DNA from: Clostridia bacterium
GTDB taxonomy: Bacteria > Bacillota > Clostridia > Oscillospirales > CAG-272
NCBI GenBank assembly: GCA_017508195.1
Contig: JAFVZL010000032.1
Coordinates: forward strand, 1 to 62,154
Direction: 5' to 3'
DNA: 62,154 nucleotides
Each line of letters begins with the position of its first letter. Positions within the stretch are counted from its first letter, which is position 1. Below, piece after piece: positions 9,048 through 17,811 of this stretch. The position numbers were made by a program, and so were the translations under genes. A model generated the notes under the pieces. The model ran no database searches. It saw only the letters and a program-made list of their open reading frames with translations, and was not told where the DNA came from.

Positions 9048-9079
9048 GTCATTGATATGGCGATACGCACCAAGAAATA

Positions 9080-9910
9080 TTACTTGTTGAGAAGCTCGAT
9101 ATAGTAAGGAAGTGCTTCCTCGAAGTTTACACCGTAGAAGCGATGCTCGGGGTCCTCCATAGTCTTTTCCATTGAGCGAAGCGTGAAGTCGACGGCAATA
9201 GCGAGCGACTCTTCGGTAGAGAAGCCGCGCATCATTGCGCCTACTACTGCGGAAGCGTAAACGTCACCGGTGCCGTGGTAGGTCAGCGGAAGCTTTGTAT
9301 TAGCGTAATACGAGTAGGTGTCGGTGCTTGCCTTATAGGAGTAAACTCCTATTTTATCAGCCTCGAAGCTGATGCCCGTGAGCGCGACCTCGTCTGCGCC
9401 GAGTGCCGCGAGCTTCTTAAGCAGCTCTTTGATATAGTCCTCGTCATAGTCGGGATTGTAGGGGATATCGAGCATAAAGGATGCCTCGGTAAGGTTCGGG
9501 ATAATGAGATCCGCCTTACCGCAGAGCTTAGCCATAGCCCTCGCAAACTCGGGGGTGAAACCCTTATAAAGCACACCGTTATCAGCCATTACGGGGTCGA
9601 TAACGACCTTTGCCTTCCCGCCGAAGCGGTCGATAAAGTCAGAGACGAGACCAAGCTGCTCGAAGGAGCCGAGGTAGCCCGTGTAGATAGCATCAAAATC
9701 AATATCAAGATCCCTGAAGGTGTCGGATATGGGTTGAATTTCGGACGTAAGATCGCAGAAGGTGAACTTATCGAACTGTGTATGAGTCGAAAGAACGGCG
9801 GTAGGAAGAACGCCTGCCTCCACGCCCGCGGCAGATATTATGGGAAGTGCTACCGTAAGCGAGCACTTTCCAACGCAGGATATGTCCTGTATCGTCATTA
9901 TTCTTTTCAT
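9080..9910 (-). CDS. pyridoxamine/pyridoxal kinase (PfkB/ribokinase-like)
   Basis: 276 residues. Predicted to phosphorylate vitamin B6 vitamers in the PLP salvage route. It has the N-terminal QDISCVGKCSL segment, DPVMADNGVLY (substrate-loop region), NLTEASFML and the C-terminal GTGDVYASAVVGAMM, where the aspartate of GTGD is the catalytic base of ribokinase-type kinases. Annotation as pyridoxamine kinase (PdxY/PdxK-like) rests on the overall pattern; a ThiD-like hydroxymethylpyrimidine kinase is the alternative. Start chosen at 9910 because GGGAGG precedes it by 7 nt; a longer in-frame start at 9982 would overlap the promoter. Monocistronic. Confidence 0.87.
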   Translation of the reverse strand: MKRIMTIQDISCVGKCSLTVALPIISAAGVEAGVLPTAVLSTHTQFDKFTFCDLTSEIQPISDTFRDLDIDFDAIYTGYLGSFEQLGLVSDFIDRFGGKAKVVIDPVMADNGVLYKGFTPEFARAMAKLCGKADLIIPNLTEASFMLDIPYNPDYDEDYIKELLKKLAALGADEVALTGISFEADKIGVYSYKASTDTYSYYANTKLPLTYHGTGDVYASAVVGAMMRGFSTEESLAIAVDFTLRSMEKTMEDPEHRFYGVNFEEALPYYIELLNK

Positions 9911-9954
9911 AGCTTTTCCTCCCAAGAAATGCGAAAATAAAATATCATGAATAT

Positions 9955-9982
9955 ATTTTACACTATTTTTCGCGTTTGTCAA
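9955..9982 (-). promoter_or_regulatory. sigma-A promoter of the pyridoxamine kinase gene
   Basis: TTGACA (9977-9982) and TAAAAT (9955-9960) on the minus strand with a 16-bp spacer. Confidence 0.7.
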
Positions 9983-10002
9983 TAGTGAGAATATATTTTT
10001 TT

Positions 10003-11226
10003 CTAATTGTCAACATATTCTATTTCCGCACCGAGTTGCCCGAGCTTACCTACGGGGTCGTCGTACCCTCGCAGAATCACCTCAGCCCCATCAATCACGC
10101 TTTGTCCCTCCGCGCTGAGTGCGCTCATAAGAAGTGCCATTCCGCCGCGCAGATCGGGGGCGGTGGCGTTGCCCGACTTAAGCTCTGAGGGAAATATCTC
10201 GGCTACGCCCCGAACGATGCGCGAGGAGATGCCGAGCCTCGATAGCTCGGACAGATAGCCGAAGCGCCCCTCCCACACCGTATCCCTGATGCTGCCGCCC
10301 GAGAGCGCGAGAACGGGTGCAATTATCGGTTGGAGATCGGTAGGAAACTCCGGGTAAGGACCCGTAACGATGCGGACAGGCTTACGGGGGCGGGAACAGA
10401 GTCTTATGCCGACGTCACGGGATATCTCCGCCCCCGACTCTAATAGCGGCTCGAGAAACGAGGATAGCTCGCTCTCCTCAGCACCGATAACGGTAATGCC
10501 GCCGCCCGTGAGAAGCGATAGAGCAAGATAGCTCCCCGCCTCGATCATGTCGGGACCTATCCTGACTTTTCCGCCATGGAGCTCCCCGCCCCTGACCCGT
10601 GCGGTATCACCCTCGAGGCTTATATCTGCGCCCATGGAACGAAGAAATTCTATAAGGGTGAGGATATGGGGCTCGAGCGCGCAACCCTCGATAACGCTCT
10701 CTCCCGAGGCTCCCGCGGCAAGTATAAGAGCGTTTACGCTTGCTCCTACGGAGCGCTTTTTAAAGCTGATGACAGACGGGACGAGCCTTTTTACGGTGAT
10801 ATCACCGTTATCCGAGAGCACAGCACCGTGCGATAACAGGGCATCGAGATGCATATCTATCGGCCTCGGTGAGAAGGCACAGCCGCCGAACGGAGATAGC
10901 CTCGCCCTGCCAAATCGGACCGCAGAAGCCCCGAGGAGATAGGTCGAGGCTCTTATTTTGCACACAAGCTCGGCATCGGGCTCGGTATAGCGGAGCTTTT
11001 CTGTATTTATGTAGGTCGTATTGCCTTTTTTTGAGATGCTTGCGCCGTAGCGCTTTATTATTTCGAGAGCGACCCTTACGTCACCGATATCCGGAAGATT
11101 ATCGATCTCTGACGTTCCCCTCGCTATCAGCGAGGCAAAGATAACGGGCAGCGATGCATTCTTCGACCCGCTTATTCTGCACTTCCCCGACAGTCTTGCA
11201 CCGCCGTTTACCACGAATTTAGCCAT
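10003..11226 (-). CDS. murA: UDP-N-acetylglucosamine 1-carboxyvinyltransferase
   Basis: 407 residues. It transfers enolpyruvate from PEP to UDP-GlcNAc, the first committed step of peptidoglycan synthesis. The substrate-binding K22-N23 pair is in GSKNASLP, R92 in IRAST, and the catalytic, fosfomycin-reactive Cys is at residue 116 in FGGCAFSPRPID. The typical motif reads GGCAxGxRPID, so the FSPR variant at the loop is slightly unusual but keeps the cysteine and arginine. CGGAGGGG precedes the ATG. It could be one of two MurA paralogues, as is usual in Bacillota (MurAA/MurAB). Immediate neighbours are not cell-wall genes. Confidence 0.92.
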   Translation of the reverse strand: MAKFVVNGGARLSGKCRISGSKNASLPVIFASLIARGTSEIDNLPDIGDVRVALEIIKRYGASISKKGNTTYINTEKLRYTEPDAELVCKIRASTYLLGASAVRFGRARLSPFGGCAFSPRPIDMHLDALLSHGAVLSDNGDITVKRLVPSVISFKKRSVGASVNALILAAGASGESVIEGCALEPHILTLIEFLRSMGADISLEGDTARVRGGELHGGKVRIGPDMIEAGSYLALSLLTGGGITVIGAEESELSSFLEPLLESGAEISRDVGIRLCSRPRKPVRIVTGPYPEFPTDLQPIIAPVLALSGGSIRDTVWEGRFGYLSELSRLGISSRIVRGVAEIFPSELKSGNATAPDLRGGMALLMSALSAEGQSVIDGAEVILRGYDDPVGKLGQLGAEIEYVDN

Positions 11227-11309
11227 AACCCCTCCGATGATAAAATCATAATATCATCTTATTCGTATGGGAAAATCGGGTGACATATGGTATAGTAAGG
11301 TAATAGAAT

Positions 11310-11334
11310 AGCCGCCGCGAAATTCGCGGCGGCT
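11310..11334. terminator. GC-rich hairpin after the RDD gene
   Basis: Perfect 12-bp GC-rich stem (11310-11321 with 11323-11334) around a single base, 22 bp beyond the stop of the RDD-protein gene and upstream of murA. No good T tract; probably a terminator or insulating hairpin for the minus-strand transcript coming from the right. Confidence 0.55.
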
Positions 11335-11355
11335 CGGGGTTGATTATTGGGCTAA

Positions 11356-11853
11356 TTAATCTAGTGGCTGGCTTTTCAGATAATCATTATAAAGGACATC
11401 CATATTCTTTGCGAAATCACCGTGCATTCCTTTTGCTTTTTCAACCAATTCCTTATATACCGACACTTCAACCACACGGGTACGGAACAATTCCCATTCC
11501 TTATCTAAGAGGGCGGTTGCATCGCCATCACGGAAATGGTATTTTGCTTCTAAAGGTAGAGCGAAGAGCAGCATAAAAGCCCCTCTTATTATCAGTTTAG
11601 TGAATTTGGGCGGCTTCCAATACTCATCGTATACCCTGACACCCACAATGAGCTTGCCTACACTAGCGTTTCTGAATACTATATCCCTAAGGGATAAAGG
11701 TATCAACACACACAAGAAACTAGTAATTCCATTAGTAATTCCTATATCTATTCCATGTTTTTTAAAGATAACATCAATCAGGGCCATAGGTACTATTAAA
11801 AATAACCCGTCAAGAAATATTGAAGTTATAATTTTTCTTGGTATTTTTACCAT
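11356..11853 (-). CDS. RDD-family-like membrane protein
   Basis: 165 residues. Hydrophobic segments at about residues 8-28, 38-56 and 83-100, and a central SVGKLIVGVRVYD that matches the conserved GKxxxGLxVVD stretch of RDD-domain proteins, with a SLRDIVFR segment just before it. The C-terminal 60 residues are charged, helical and probably cytoplasmic. The function of RDD proteins is largely unknown (some relate to Na+/H+ exchange). It overlaps the upstream broken ORF by 7 bp. Codon use is more AT-rich than its neighbours, as is the next ORF, which hints at a separately acquired pair. Confidence 0.6.
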   Translation of the reverse strand: MVKIPRKIITSIFLDGLFLIVPMALIDVIFKKHGIDIGITNGITSFLCVLIPLSLRDIVFRNASVGKLIVGVRVYDEYWKPPKFTKLIIRGAFMLLFALPLEAKYHFRDGDATALLDKEWELFRTRVVEVSVYKELVEKAKGMHGDFAKNMDVLYNDYLKSQPLD

Positions 11854-12206
11854 TCCATCAACCTCTCAAAGTATTCCGACATATTTAGTGCTATAGATGC
11901 ATGACCGCCAAGTATAAAATGGGCGCTAACAGATCCCGTAATGAGGAAATCTCCCTCATTATTTACAGCAAATATAAAGAATGCCCATTCGTACCCGTGC
12001 TTCACATCATCATAAAATATCATGTCAAACGGTCCGTCATTAGGACTTCCCGATGATGACACTCTTTGGCCGCCCTTCTCCACTAAATGATTATATGTGT
12101 CACCTATAGAAAACAAATCAAAGAATGAAAGTTCAGCGGTTAAAACATTACCGGTTACAAATTCAAGATTATCAACTCAAAAAAATAAATCGCGACTTAT
12201 TTCCAT
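11847..12206 (-). pseudogene. small hypothetical ORF interrupted by an in-frame TGA
   Basis: Read from the ATG at 12206 the frame gives nine residues (MEISRDLFF), then TGA at 12177-12179, then continues without a break for about 110 residues to a stop at 11847 (VDNLEFVTGNVLTAEL onward, ending ERLMEW). The stretch after the TGA looks coding well before the first possible restart, a TTG at 12116, which lacks a clear ribosome binding site. The simplest reading is a nonsense-mutated gene; translation from TTG at 12116 (89 residues) is the alternative. TGA is clearly a stop elsewhere in the window. The protein resembles small single-domain immunity or SMI-like proteins only in size and composition; no family is recognised. 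Confidence 0.5.
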
Positions 12207-12224
12207 AATATCAGTATATAACCG

Positions 12225-13310
12225 TCATTTTGTAAGATACGCGACTGCGAGCCTTACAACGTAGCCGTAGGTGACTACGCCCTCGGTACCGTTTACCTTA
12301 AGGTAGGCATCGTTCACGTCGTGCATCAGCTTATAAAGCGGGCTGTCACGGTGCTCTCGCACAACTGCGTTCATCGCGGCTATATCTGCCCTCGCATCAC
12401 TGTCAAGGCTCTCGGAGACGGTCGCGTAGAGCGACTTGTCGGTAGAATAAAGTGCCGAGGATAGATACTCGTAGATATTCAGATATGCACTGTACTGTAA
12501 GAAGGTATCCTCGGATCTCGACAGAACGAGGAACGCCATGAAGTTAGCCTCGTTCTCACGGTTGATGCCGCGCTGGTGCGCGAACTCGTGCGCTACGGTA
12601 AATACGAAGGAGTAGTCGGGGAACGAGGTGTTGACGTTAGCCTCTCCCGTGAAGTAGGTGTAGATACCCGATATGCCCATGTCGCTCATGATGCCGGATG
12701 CCATAACGGGCTTCAGTCTTGTTGTAAAGTTCACGAAGAAGGGGTACTCTGCCCTGACCTTCTCATAAGCCTCGACTATAAGATCGCTGAGCTCCTCGTC
12801 GGTATATTCGGTGTAGCTTACACCATCCCTTCGCCCGACCTTGTCGGCAAGCTCATTTACCTTTTCCGTTACGGTGGTTATTGCCTCGTAAAGCTCGTTT
12901 TTGGGAATATCCTCACGCGCGTTGATGCCGAGGTGCTCGTCAAGAGTAGTGGTATTGTAGGGTATACCCATTACGGCAACATATCCCGAATAGAGCAGGA
13001 GAATGACACCGACTATCGAAAAGAGATGACGCACCTTGTTGTCGATATAGCTCGTATCGAGGAATGCGAGAACGACGGCAACGAGCACCGAGGGGATAAG
13101 GAGTATCAGTATAATCTCAAATACCGATACAGGTATATAGTAGGTGGAAAACGCCATAATGAACCTTATCGGAGTCGCGACGTAGGTGTTCACTACGTCG
13201 GCAAGAGGCGTGAAGAACCTTGCTACCACTCCGAGGATCGCAAATATTAAAGCGACCACCATCGTGACGGTGACCCATCCGGGTACGAACCTTTTAAAGA
13301 AACTTCTCAT
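12225..13310 (-). CDS. DUF3810 membrane metalloprotease-like protein
   Basis: 361 residues. Three N-terminal transmembrane helices (about residues 15-34, 45-85 in two parts, 93-115) are followed by a soluble domain with HEFAHQRG at 241-248 and ENEANF shortly after, giving a zinc-peptidase-like HExxH plus downstream glutamates. This layout is characteristic of DUF3810 proteins, whose substrate is unknown. It starts 15 bp after the ABC permease gene and is probably in the same operon. A role in processing exported or membrane proteins is inference from the motif and from the adjacent exporter. Confidence 0.8.
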   Translation of the reverse strand: MRSFFKRFVPGWVTVTMVVALIFAILGVVARFFTPLADVVNTYVATPIRFIMAFSTYYIPVSVFEIILILLIPSVLVAVVLAFLDTSYIDNKVRHLFSIVGVILLLYSGYVAVMGIPYNTTTLDEHLGINAREDIPKNELYEAITTVTEKVNELADKVGRRDGVSYTEYTDEELSDLIVEAYEKVRAEYPFFVNFTTRLKPVMASGIMSDMGISGIYTYFTGEANVNTSFPDYSFVFTVAHEFAHQRGINRENEANFMAFLVLSRSEDTFLQYSAYLNIYEYLSSALYSTDKSLYATVSESLDSDARADIAAMNAVVREHRDSPLYKLMHDVNDAYLKVNGTEGVVTYGYVVRLAVAYLTK

Positions 13311-13325
13311 GAATTAAAACCTCAC

Positions 13326-14921
13326 TTAAAGCTCGGACAGGCGTCTAAGAGACGGTCCTGTGAGTATAAGATACATAACGAGGAACAAAAGCACGGTTAT
13401 AGCGGCAAACATAAGCGCCGTGACCAGAGAGCCGAGAGTAAAGCAACAGAAGAAAACGAGTCCCGATATTCCCATAAGGAAGATAAGTCCTCCCATAGTA
13501 AGGATGAACACGGGCATCGACGATTTGACTACCTCGGCAGAATTCGTAAAGACGAACTTCGGCATCGCGATATTCAGTATAAGTCCAAGCATAGCGAATA
13601 TCATGCATCCGATAATAGGAACAAATATAACGAGCGGCCAATATACAAGCTCGACTCCAAGACCGATAAGGAGTATAAGAGAGCTGATAAGCGACACGGG
13701 TACCGTGACAACGACGTGCGGAACGAGCTTCGCCATTATGAGAGTCATGGGCGGGATAGGTGCCGTCTTTAAGATCCAGAAGTTCTTTCCCTCAAGAGAA
13801 ATCGCGGATGCAGAGACCGTGGTCATGGATGCAAAGCCGAATAAAAGTGCGCTCAGAAGCACGGGCACGAATCCCGTATCCGATGCAAAGCCGAGCATAC
13901 CGAGAAGCTCGTAGAGCATATCACGGGATGAAACGGCGAATATCGCGGCAATTACCGAAAACAGTGAGCCTATGGCACCGTTCAAGATATAGGTCGCGTT
14001 CGTCAAGAACATAGCGAGCTCTTTTTTGGAAAGAGCGATAAACGCGGAGCTGCGCTCGAGCTTCTCCTTCACGTACTTTTTCTTCGCGCCCTCACTCTTT
14101 GTCGAGATAATGGAGATATAGTTTTTCGATATGATAAGCCACGCAAGAAGCGTAATACCCACCGAAATGACAACAAATGTTATGAAAAAGAGGGGGTCGG
14201 GCAGCGATATTCTGCCGAGGAAGCCGATCGCGCCAAAGGTGCTGTTGAGCACGTCTGCGCTCATCTCACTATCGCCCTCGAGCATAAAGAGGCTATCCAG
14301 CATAGCGTTATAGCCGAAGATATACAGAACGATAAACGCGATGCTGAGAAGCACGGGAACGAGAGTATTATTCTTGAATTTCTGCGCTATGATCGCAACG
14401 ATATATCCGACACCCGAGGAGAGTGCAGTCGCGACCATTGCAAGAAGAATAGCTGTAATAATTACGGTAGGAATGACCCAGGGGCTGCCGCCGTAGACTA
14501 CGAAAACGACAAGTGCCGGGAGCGCAACGACCATCGCCTCACCTATGTTGAGAAGAAGCACCGAGAGCGAGCGAGAGAGAACGATGTAGCTCGGCGGGAT
14601 GGGCATCGAGAGCAAGAGCTCATTGTCCTTGCACTCGAAGAGCTCACTCTTTGTCTCGAATATCGAGAGCACGAATATCATTCCAAAGGTGAGTATGTTG
14701 AAAATAGCAAAATAAGGTGCGTCAAGCCTTTTCGGTACGAATACCTCGGCTAAGGTCGCGGCAATTGAGGTGAAGAAAAGAAGCATCGTAAGGATGACAA
14801 AGGTAATTATAGCAACAGCTCCGATGCGTTTACCTATTCCCTGCTTCTTATTATTCCCGTTTGCCCCTCTCCCGCCAAAAAACATTGCATTAAAGCGGAT
14901 GGCAATAAGGGACTTAAGCAT
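13326..14921 (-). CDS. ABC exporter permease
   Basis: 531 residues with about 12 hydrophobic helices in two halves separated by a long charged segment (EGAKKKYVKEKLERSS region). The pattern fits the large ABC-2-like permeases paired with EcsA/BcrA-type ATPases. ATG at 14921 is chosen because GGAGG sits 9 nt upstream; it overlaps the end of the ATPase gene by 8 bp, which implies translational coupling. A longer in-frame start at 14978 lies well inside the ATPase gene. The cargo is unknown; ABC-2 exporters of this kind move lipids, peptides or drugs. Confidence 0.82.
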   Translation of the reverse strand: MLKSLIAIRFNAMFFGGRGANGNNKKQGIGKRIGAVAIITFVILTMLLFFTSIAATLAEVFVPKRLDAPYFAIFNILTFGMIFVLSIFETKSELFECKDNELLLSMPIPPSYIVLSRSLSVLLLNIGEAMVVALPALVVFVVYGGSPWVIPTVIITAILLAMVATALSSGVGYIVAIIAQKFKNNTLVPVLLSIAFIVLYIFGYNAMLDSLFMLEGDSEMSADVLNSTFGAIGFLGRISLPDPLFFITFVVISVGITLLAWLIISKNYISIISTKSEGAKKKYVKEKLERSSAFIALSKKELAMFLTNATYILNGAIGSLFSVIAAIFAVSSRDMLYELLGMLGFASDTGFVPVLLSALLFGFASMTTVSASAISLEGKNFWILKTAPIPPMTLIMAKLVPHVVVTVPVSLISSLILLIGLGVELVYWPLVIFVPIIGCMIFAMLGLILNIAMPKFVFTNSAEVVKSSMPVFILTMGGLIFLMGISGLVFFCCFTLGSLVTALMFAAITVLLFLVMYLILTGPSLRRLSEL

Positions 14922-15651
14922 CTTCCTTAACCTCCGTATCAGCGAGCTCGAGGAATACGTCCTCAAGGGATGCGTCACCGCGCACGTCCTCCATAGAGCC
15001 CGATCTTATGAGCTTACCGCCCTTAATGATCGCGACTCTGTCGCATAGCTTCTCGGCAACGTCAAGAACGTGGGTCGAGAAGAAGATGGAGCCGCCTGCC
15101 TCGCAGTGCTCGCGCATCATGAGCTTGAGGGTGTGAGAGGCTATGGGGTCAAGACCCACGAACGGCTCATCCATCATAATAAGCTTCGGAGAGTGAATAA
15201 ACGCCGCAATTATAGCAAGCTTCTGCTTCATTCCGTGAGAATAACCCGAAATGCGCGTTGCAAGCGCGTCGGTCAGACCGAACTTATCCGCAAGGGTGTT
15301 TATTCTCTCATTTCTTACCTCGGACGATACTCCGTAAACGTCTGCTATGAAGTTCAGATATTTGATACCCGTCAGAAATTCGTAAAGATCGGGGTTGTCG
15401 GGGATATACGCACCCCTTTTCTTCGCCTCCATCGGGTCGGCGGTAATGGATACACCGTCAATATAGATATCGCCCTCATCGGGCTTGAGTATACCGATGG
15501 CAGCCTTTAGCGTCGTGGTCTTTCCGGCACCGTTGTGACCTATAAAGGCGCATATCTCTCCCGCCTCGATCTCGAGCGAGAGGTTATCGACGGCAACGAA
15601 ATCGCCGTACTTTTTAGTAAAGCTTTCAATTTTAAGAACCGAATCTGTCAT
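14914..15651 (-). CDS. ABC transporter ATP-binding protein (BcrA/EcsA type)
   Basis: 245 residues. Walker A GHNGAGKTT at residues 38-46, ABC signature region ISGYSHGMKQK at about 134-144, and Walker B LIMMDE at 157-162. It energises the overlapping permease gene downstream. GGAG lies 8 nt before the ATG. The gene is divergent from the DUF5662 gene, with a short shared upstream region. The following DUF3810 gene suggests an exporter-protease unit. Confidence 0.9.
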   Translation of the reverse strand: MTDSVLKIESFTKKYGDFVAVDNLSLEIEAGEICAFIGHNGAGKTTTLKAAIGILKPDEGDIYIDGVSITADPMEAKKRGAYIPDNPDLYEFLTGIKYLNFIADVYGVSSEVRNERINTLADKFGLTDALATRISGYSHGMKQKLAIIAAFIHSPKLIMMDEPFVGLDPIASHTLKLMMREHCEAGGSIFFSTHVLDVAEKLCDRVAIIKGGKLIRSGSMEDVRGDASLEDVFLELADTEVKEDA

Positions 15652-15665
15652 AACTGTGCTCCTTC

Positions 15666-15694
15666 TTGACTTTTAACCTTACGGGTGATATAAT
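15666..15694 (+). promoter_or_regulatory. sigma-A promoter of the DUF5662 gene
   Basis: TTGACT (15666-15671) and TATAAT (15689-15694) with a 17-bp spacer; the ATG at 15740 follows about 45 bp later. Confidence 0.75.
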
Positions 15695-15739
15695 GTATAG
15701 ACTGAGTTGATTTGCCGAATTGCGGCTATGGGAGGGACT

Positions 15740-16300
15740 ATGGGTATCGGAAACTTCTTCCGACATATTGCGCTTGTTATCAGGCACAAGAATAAAGTGT
15801 TCTGGCACTGCCTGAAGTGCGGTATAGTATGGCGCGGCATCGTACACGACCTGTCGAAGTTCTCTCCGACCGAGCTCTTCGAAAGTGCGAAGTACTTTAC
15901 AGGCTACCGCTCACCTATCGGTGTCTGCCGCGAGAAAAACGGTGTGAGCCATGCGTGGCTTCACCACAAGGGCAGAAATAAGCACCATATCGAGTATTGG
16001 CTCGACGGAGATTGTGACGTAACTCCTCTTATGCCCTACGTTTACGCGGTCGAGTGTGTATGTGACAAGCTCGCTGCGACGAAGACCTACGCGGGTAAGA
16101 ATTACACCGAGGACCTCGCTCTTAAGCATTGGCTGAAGCATGGCAACAAGGTCGACGGAAATCCGAAGACGATGCTATTTATCGAGACGGTATTCCGTGA
16201 TCTTGAGGCACACGGTGAGAAATACATACTCAACAAAAAGTATATGAGAGCGACCTACGACAGGATCTGCCTCGGGAAGGTCGAGGACAGCGAGGAGTAA
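15740..16300 (+). CDS. DUF5662 family protein
   Basis: 186 residues. The N-terminal RHIALVIRHKNKVFWHCLKCG and the middle HDLSKFSPTELFES, with the HHxGRNKHHIEYW segment, are characteristic of DUF5662, a histidine-rich family in Bacillota and phages with possible metal ligands (HD, HH, H). No function is established; an HD-phosphohydrolase-like fold is a guess from the histidine pattern. ATG 15740 is preceded by GGGAGGG at 6-nt spacing; upstream in-frame starts lie in the promoter region. It is transcribed alone from its own promoter. Confidence 0.8.
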   Translation: MGIGNFFRHIALVIRHKNKVFWHCLKCGIVWRGIVHDLSKFSPTELFESAKYFTGYRSPIGVCREKNGVSHAWLHHKGRNKHHIEYWLDGDCDVTPLMPYVYAVECVCDKLAATKTYAGKNYTEDLALKHWLKHGNKVDGNPKTMLFIETVFRDLEAHGEKYILNKKYMRATYDRICLGKVEDSEE

Positions 16301-16414
16301 GCGGCATACGCTGTCATGCGCTGTAAAAATTATATATTTCGGGGGACGATGAAGGGTAAAACCTTTGTTTTCTCCCTTTTTCGCACCGTTTTTACAGTTT
16401 TCGAGCGAGGTCGC

Positions 16415-17671
16415 TTATTTTACAAGCTTACGCTCAGATGAATAGAATGCACGTACAAGTGCGGTCATCGCGTCAATATCCGATACCGCACAGCACTCCT
16501 TTAAGGAATGCATTGCGAGCTGAGGAATACCGATATCGACGGTCAGAACGGGGATCCTCGTTGTCGCGATAGATCCAAGGGTAGAGCCACCCGGAAGGTC
16601 TGCTCTGTTAGAGTATTTCTGGAGTGTAAGACCGTTCTTCCCTGCCACCTCGCGAAGAAGTGCATCTGAGATAGCATCGGTCGCGTATCTGCGGTTCGCA
16701 TTGTATTTTACGGCAACACCGCCGCCGAGGATCGGATGACACTCAGGATCGGAGAGCTCCGGATGATTCGGGTGAAGCGCGTGTGCACCGTCAGACGAGA
16801 GCATAAGAGATGCCGCAACCGCACTGCGGTATATATTGCGATCAGCGCATATTCTAAGGACGGTGTCCTGAAGGAAGTCGGATGCCGCACCCTCGGCAGT
16901 CGAAGAGCCTACCTCCTCGTTATCGAAGAGCGCAAGAAGTGGGATATCTGCGGTAGCATCAGCTGCGAGAAATGCCTCGAGTGCTGTATATACCGATGCA
17001 AGATCATCTATCCTCGATGAGAGAAGGAGCTCGTTATCCTTGCCGAAGGTAACACCGCGCTCCCCGTCATGGAGATATAGATCGTGCGAAAGAATATCAC
17101 CCGCCTCGATATCAAGTGCCTCTGCCACCTTGTCGAGCACCGAGCCATCGCCCGAGAGCGAATAGATGGGAAGAAGATCCACCGCGGGATTCGGCGCGAA
17201 GCCCGAATTTACCGTTCTGTTAAGATGCGGCGCAACGCTGGGTATAACAACCTTAAGATGTGGGACCGTAACGAGTCTGATCTCGGCACCTGTGTCGGTT
17301 CTGACCGCTACTCTGCCCGCTATGGAGAGAGGACGGTCAAACCATGTATAATGAATGGCACCGCCGTAGCACTCAACGCCTATCTTCGCATATTTTCCCT
17401 TTACATCGGGGACTGCCTTCAGCTTGAGCGCGGGTGTGTCTGTATGTGCGGAAACGATGCTGAACGCGCGCACGGGAGTTCTGTACACGAAAGCAATAAG
17501 AGATCCGTGACGAACGGTGTAGTATTTTCCACCGTCCTTAAGCTCCCACGCAGCCTCTCCGTCAAGCTCGGTAAATCCCTGCTCGGAAAGACGTGATGCA
17601 ACGGTGTCAGCAGTGTGATACGAGGTGGGGCATTTCTCTATAAAATCAAAAAGCTTATTTGCTGTATCCAT
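16415..17671 (-). CDS. apeB: M18 family aminopeptidase
   Basis: 418 residues. Cytosolic zinc aminopeptidase of the aspartyl aminopeptidase family, which removes N-terminal acidic residues. AHTDTPALKLK (first metal ligand H-x-D), LFDNEEVGSSTAEGA (bridging and catalytic Glu pair), SSDGAHALHPNHP and a C-terminal MHSLKECC (last His ligand) match M18. GGAG lies 9 nt before the ATG. It faces the divergent M29 aminopeptidase gene; the two probably serve the same peptide-recycling role. The symbol is used for the family and not proven. Confidence 0.92.
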   Translation of the reverse strand: MDTANKLFDFIEKCPTSYHTADTVASRLSEQGFTELDGEAAWELKDGGKYYTVRHGSLIAFVYRTPVRAFSIVSAHTDTPALKLKAVPDVKGKYAKIGVECYGGAIHYTWFDRPLSIAGRVAVRTDTGAEIRLVTVPHLKVVIPSVAPHLNRTVNSGFAPNPAVDLLPIYSLSGDGSVLDKVAEALDIEAGDILSHDLYLHDGERGVTFGKDNELLLSSRIDDLASVYTALEAFLAADATADIPLLALFDNEEVGSSTAEGAASDFLQDTVLRICADRNIYRSAVAASLMLSSDGAHALHPNHPELSDPECHPILGGGVAVKYNANRRYATDAISDALLREVAGKNGLTLQKYSNRADLPGGSTLGSIATTRIPVLTVDIGIPQLAMHSLKECCAVSDIDAMTALVRAFYSSERKLVK

Positions 17672-17703
17672 TATTTTGCTCCAAAATATTTATTATCATA
17701 TAT

Positions 17704-17732
17704 ATTTTACAGTTATACGCGAAAAAAGTCAA
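17704..17732 (-). promoter_or_regulatory. sigma-A promoter of the M18 aminopeptidase gene
   Basis: TTGACT (17727-17732) and TAAAAT (17704-17709) on the minus strand, 17-bp spacer. On the plus strand a TATAAT at 17789-17794 may be the -10 for the divergent M29 gene, but no matching -35 was found. Confidence 0.7.
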
Positions 17733-17811
17733 CTTATTACTTGAAAATATTCGGGCGTTGGTGTAAAATAATATAGTCAGGCAAGTATTATAATACCGAT
17801 TGGAGAAATAT

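Noticed and set aside
11310-11334. Perfect GC palindrome taken as an integration or attachment site
   Set aside because: No integrase or direct repeats nearby; its place after a stop codon suits a transcription hairpin.
12177-12179. In-frame TGA taken as recoding (genetic code 4 or 25, or selenocysteine)
   Set aside because: TGA clearly ends other genes in the window (for example at 44099-44101 and 44401-44403), and no SECIS-like element or conserved Sec motif is seen.
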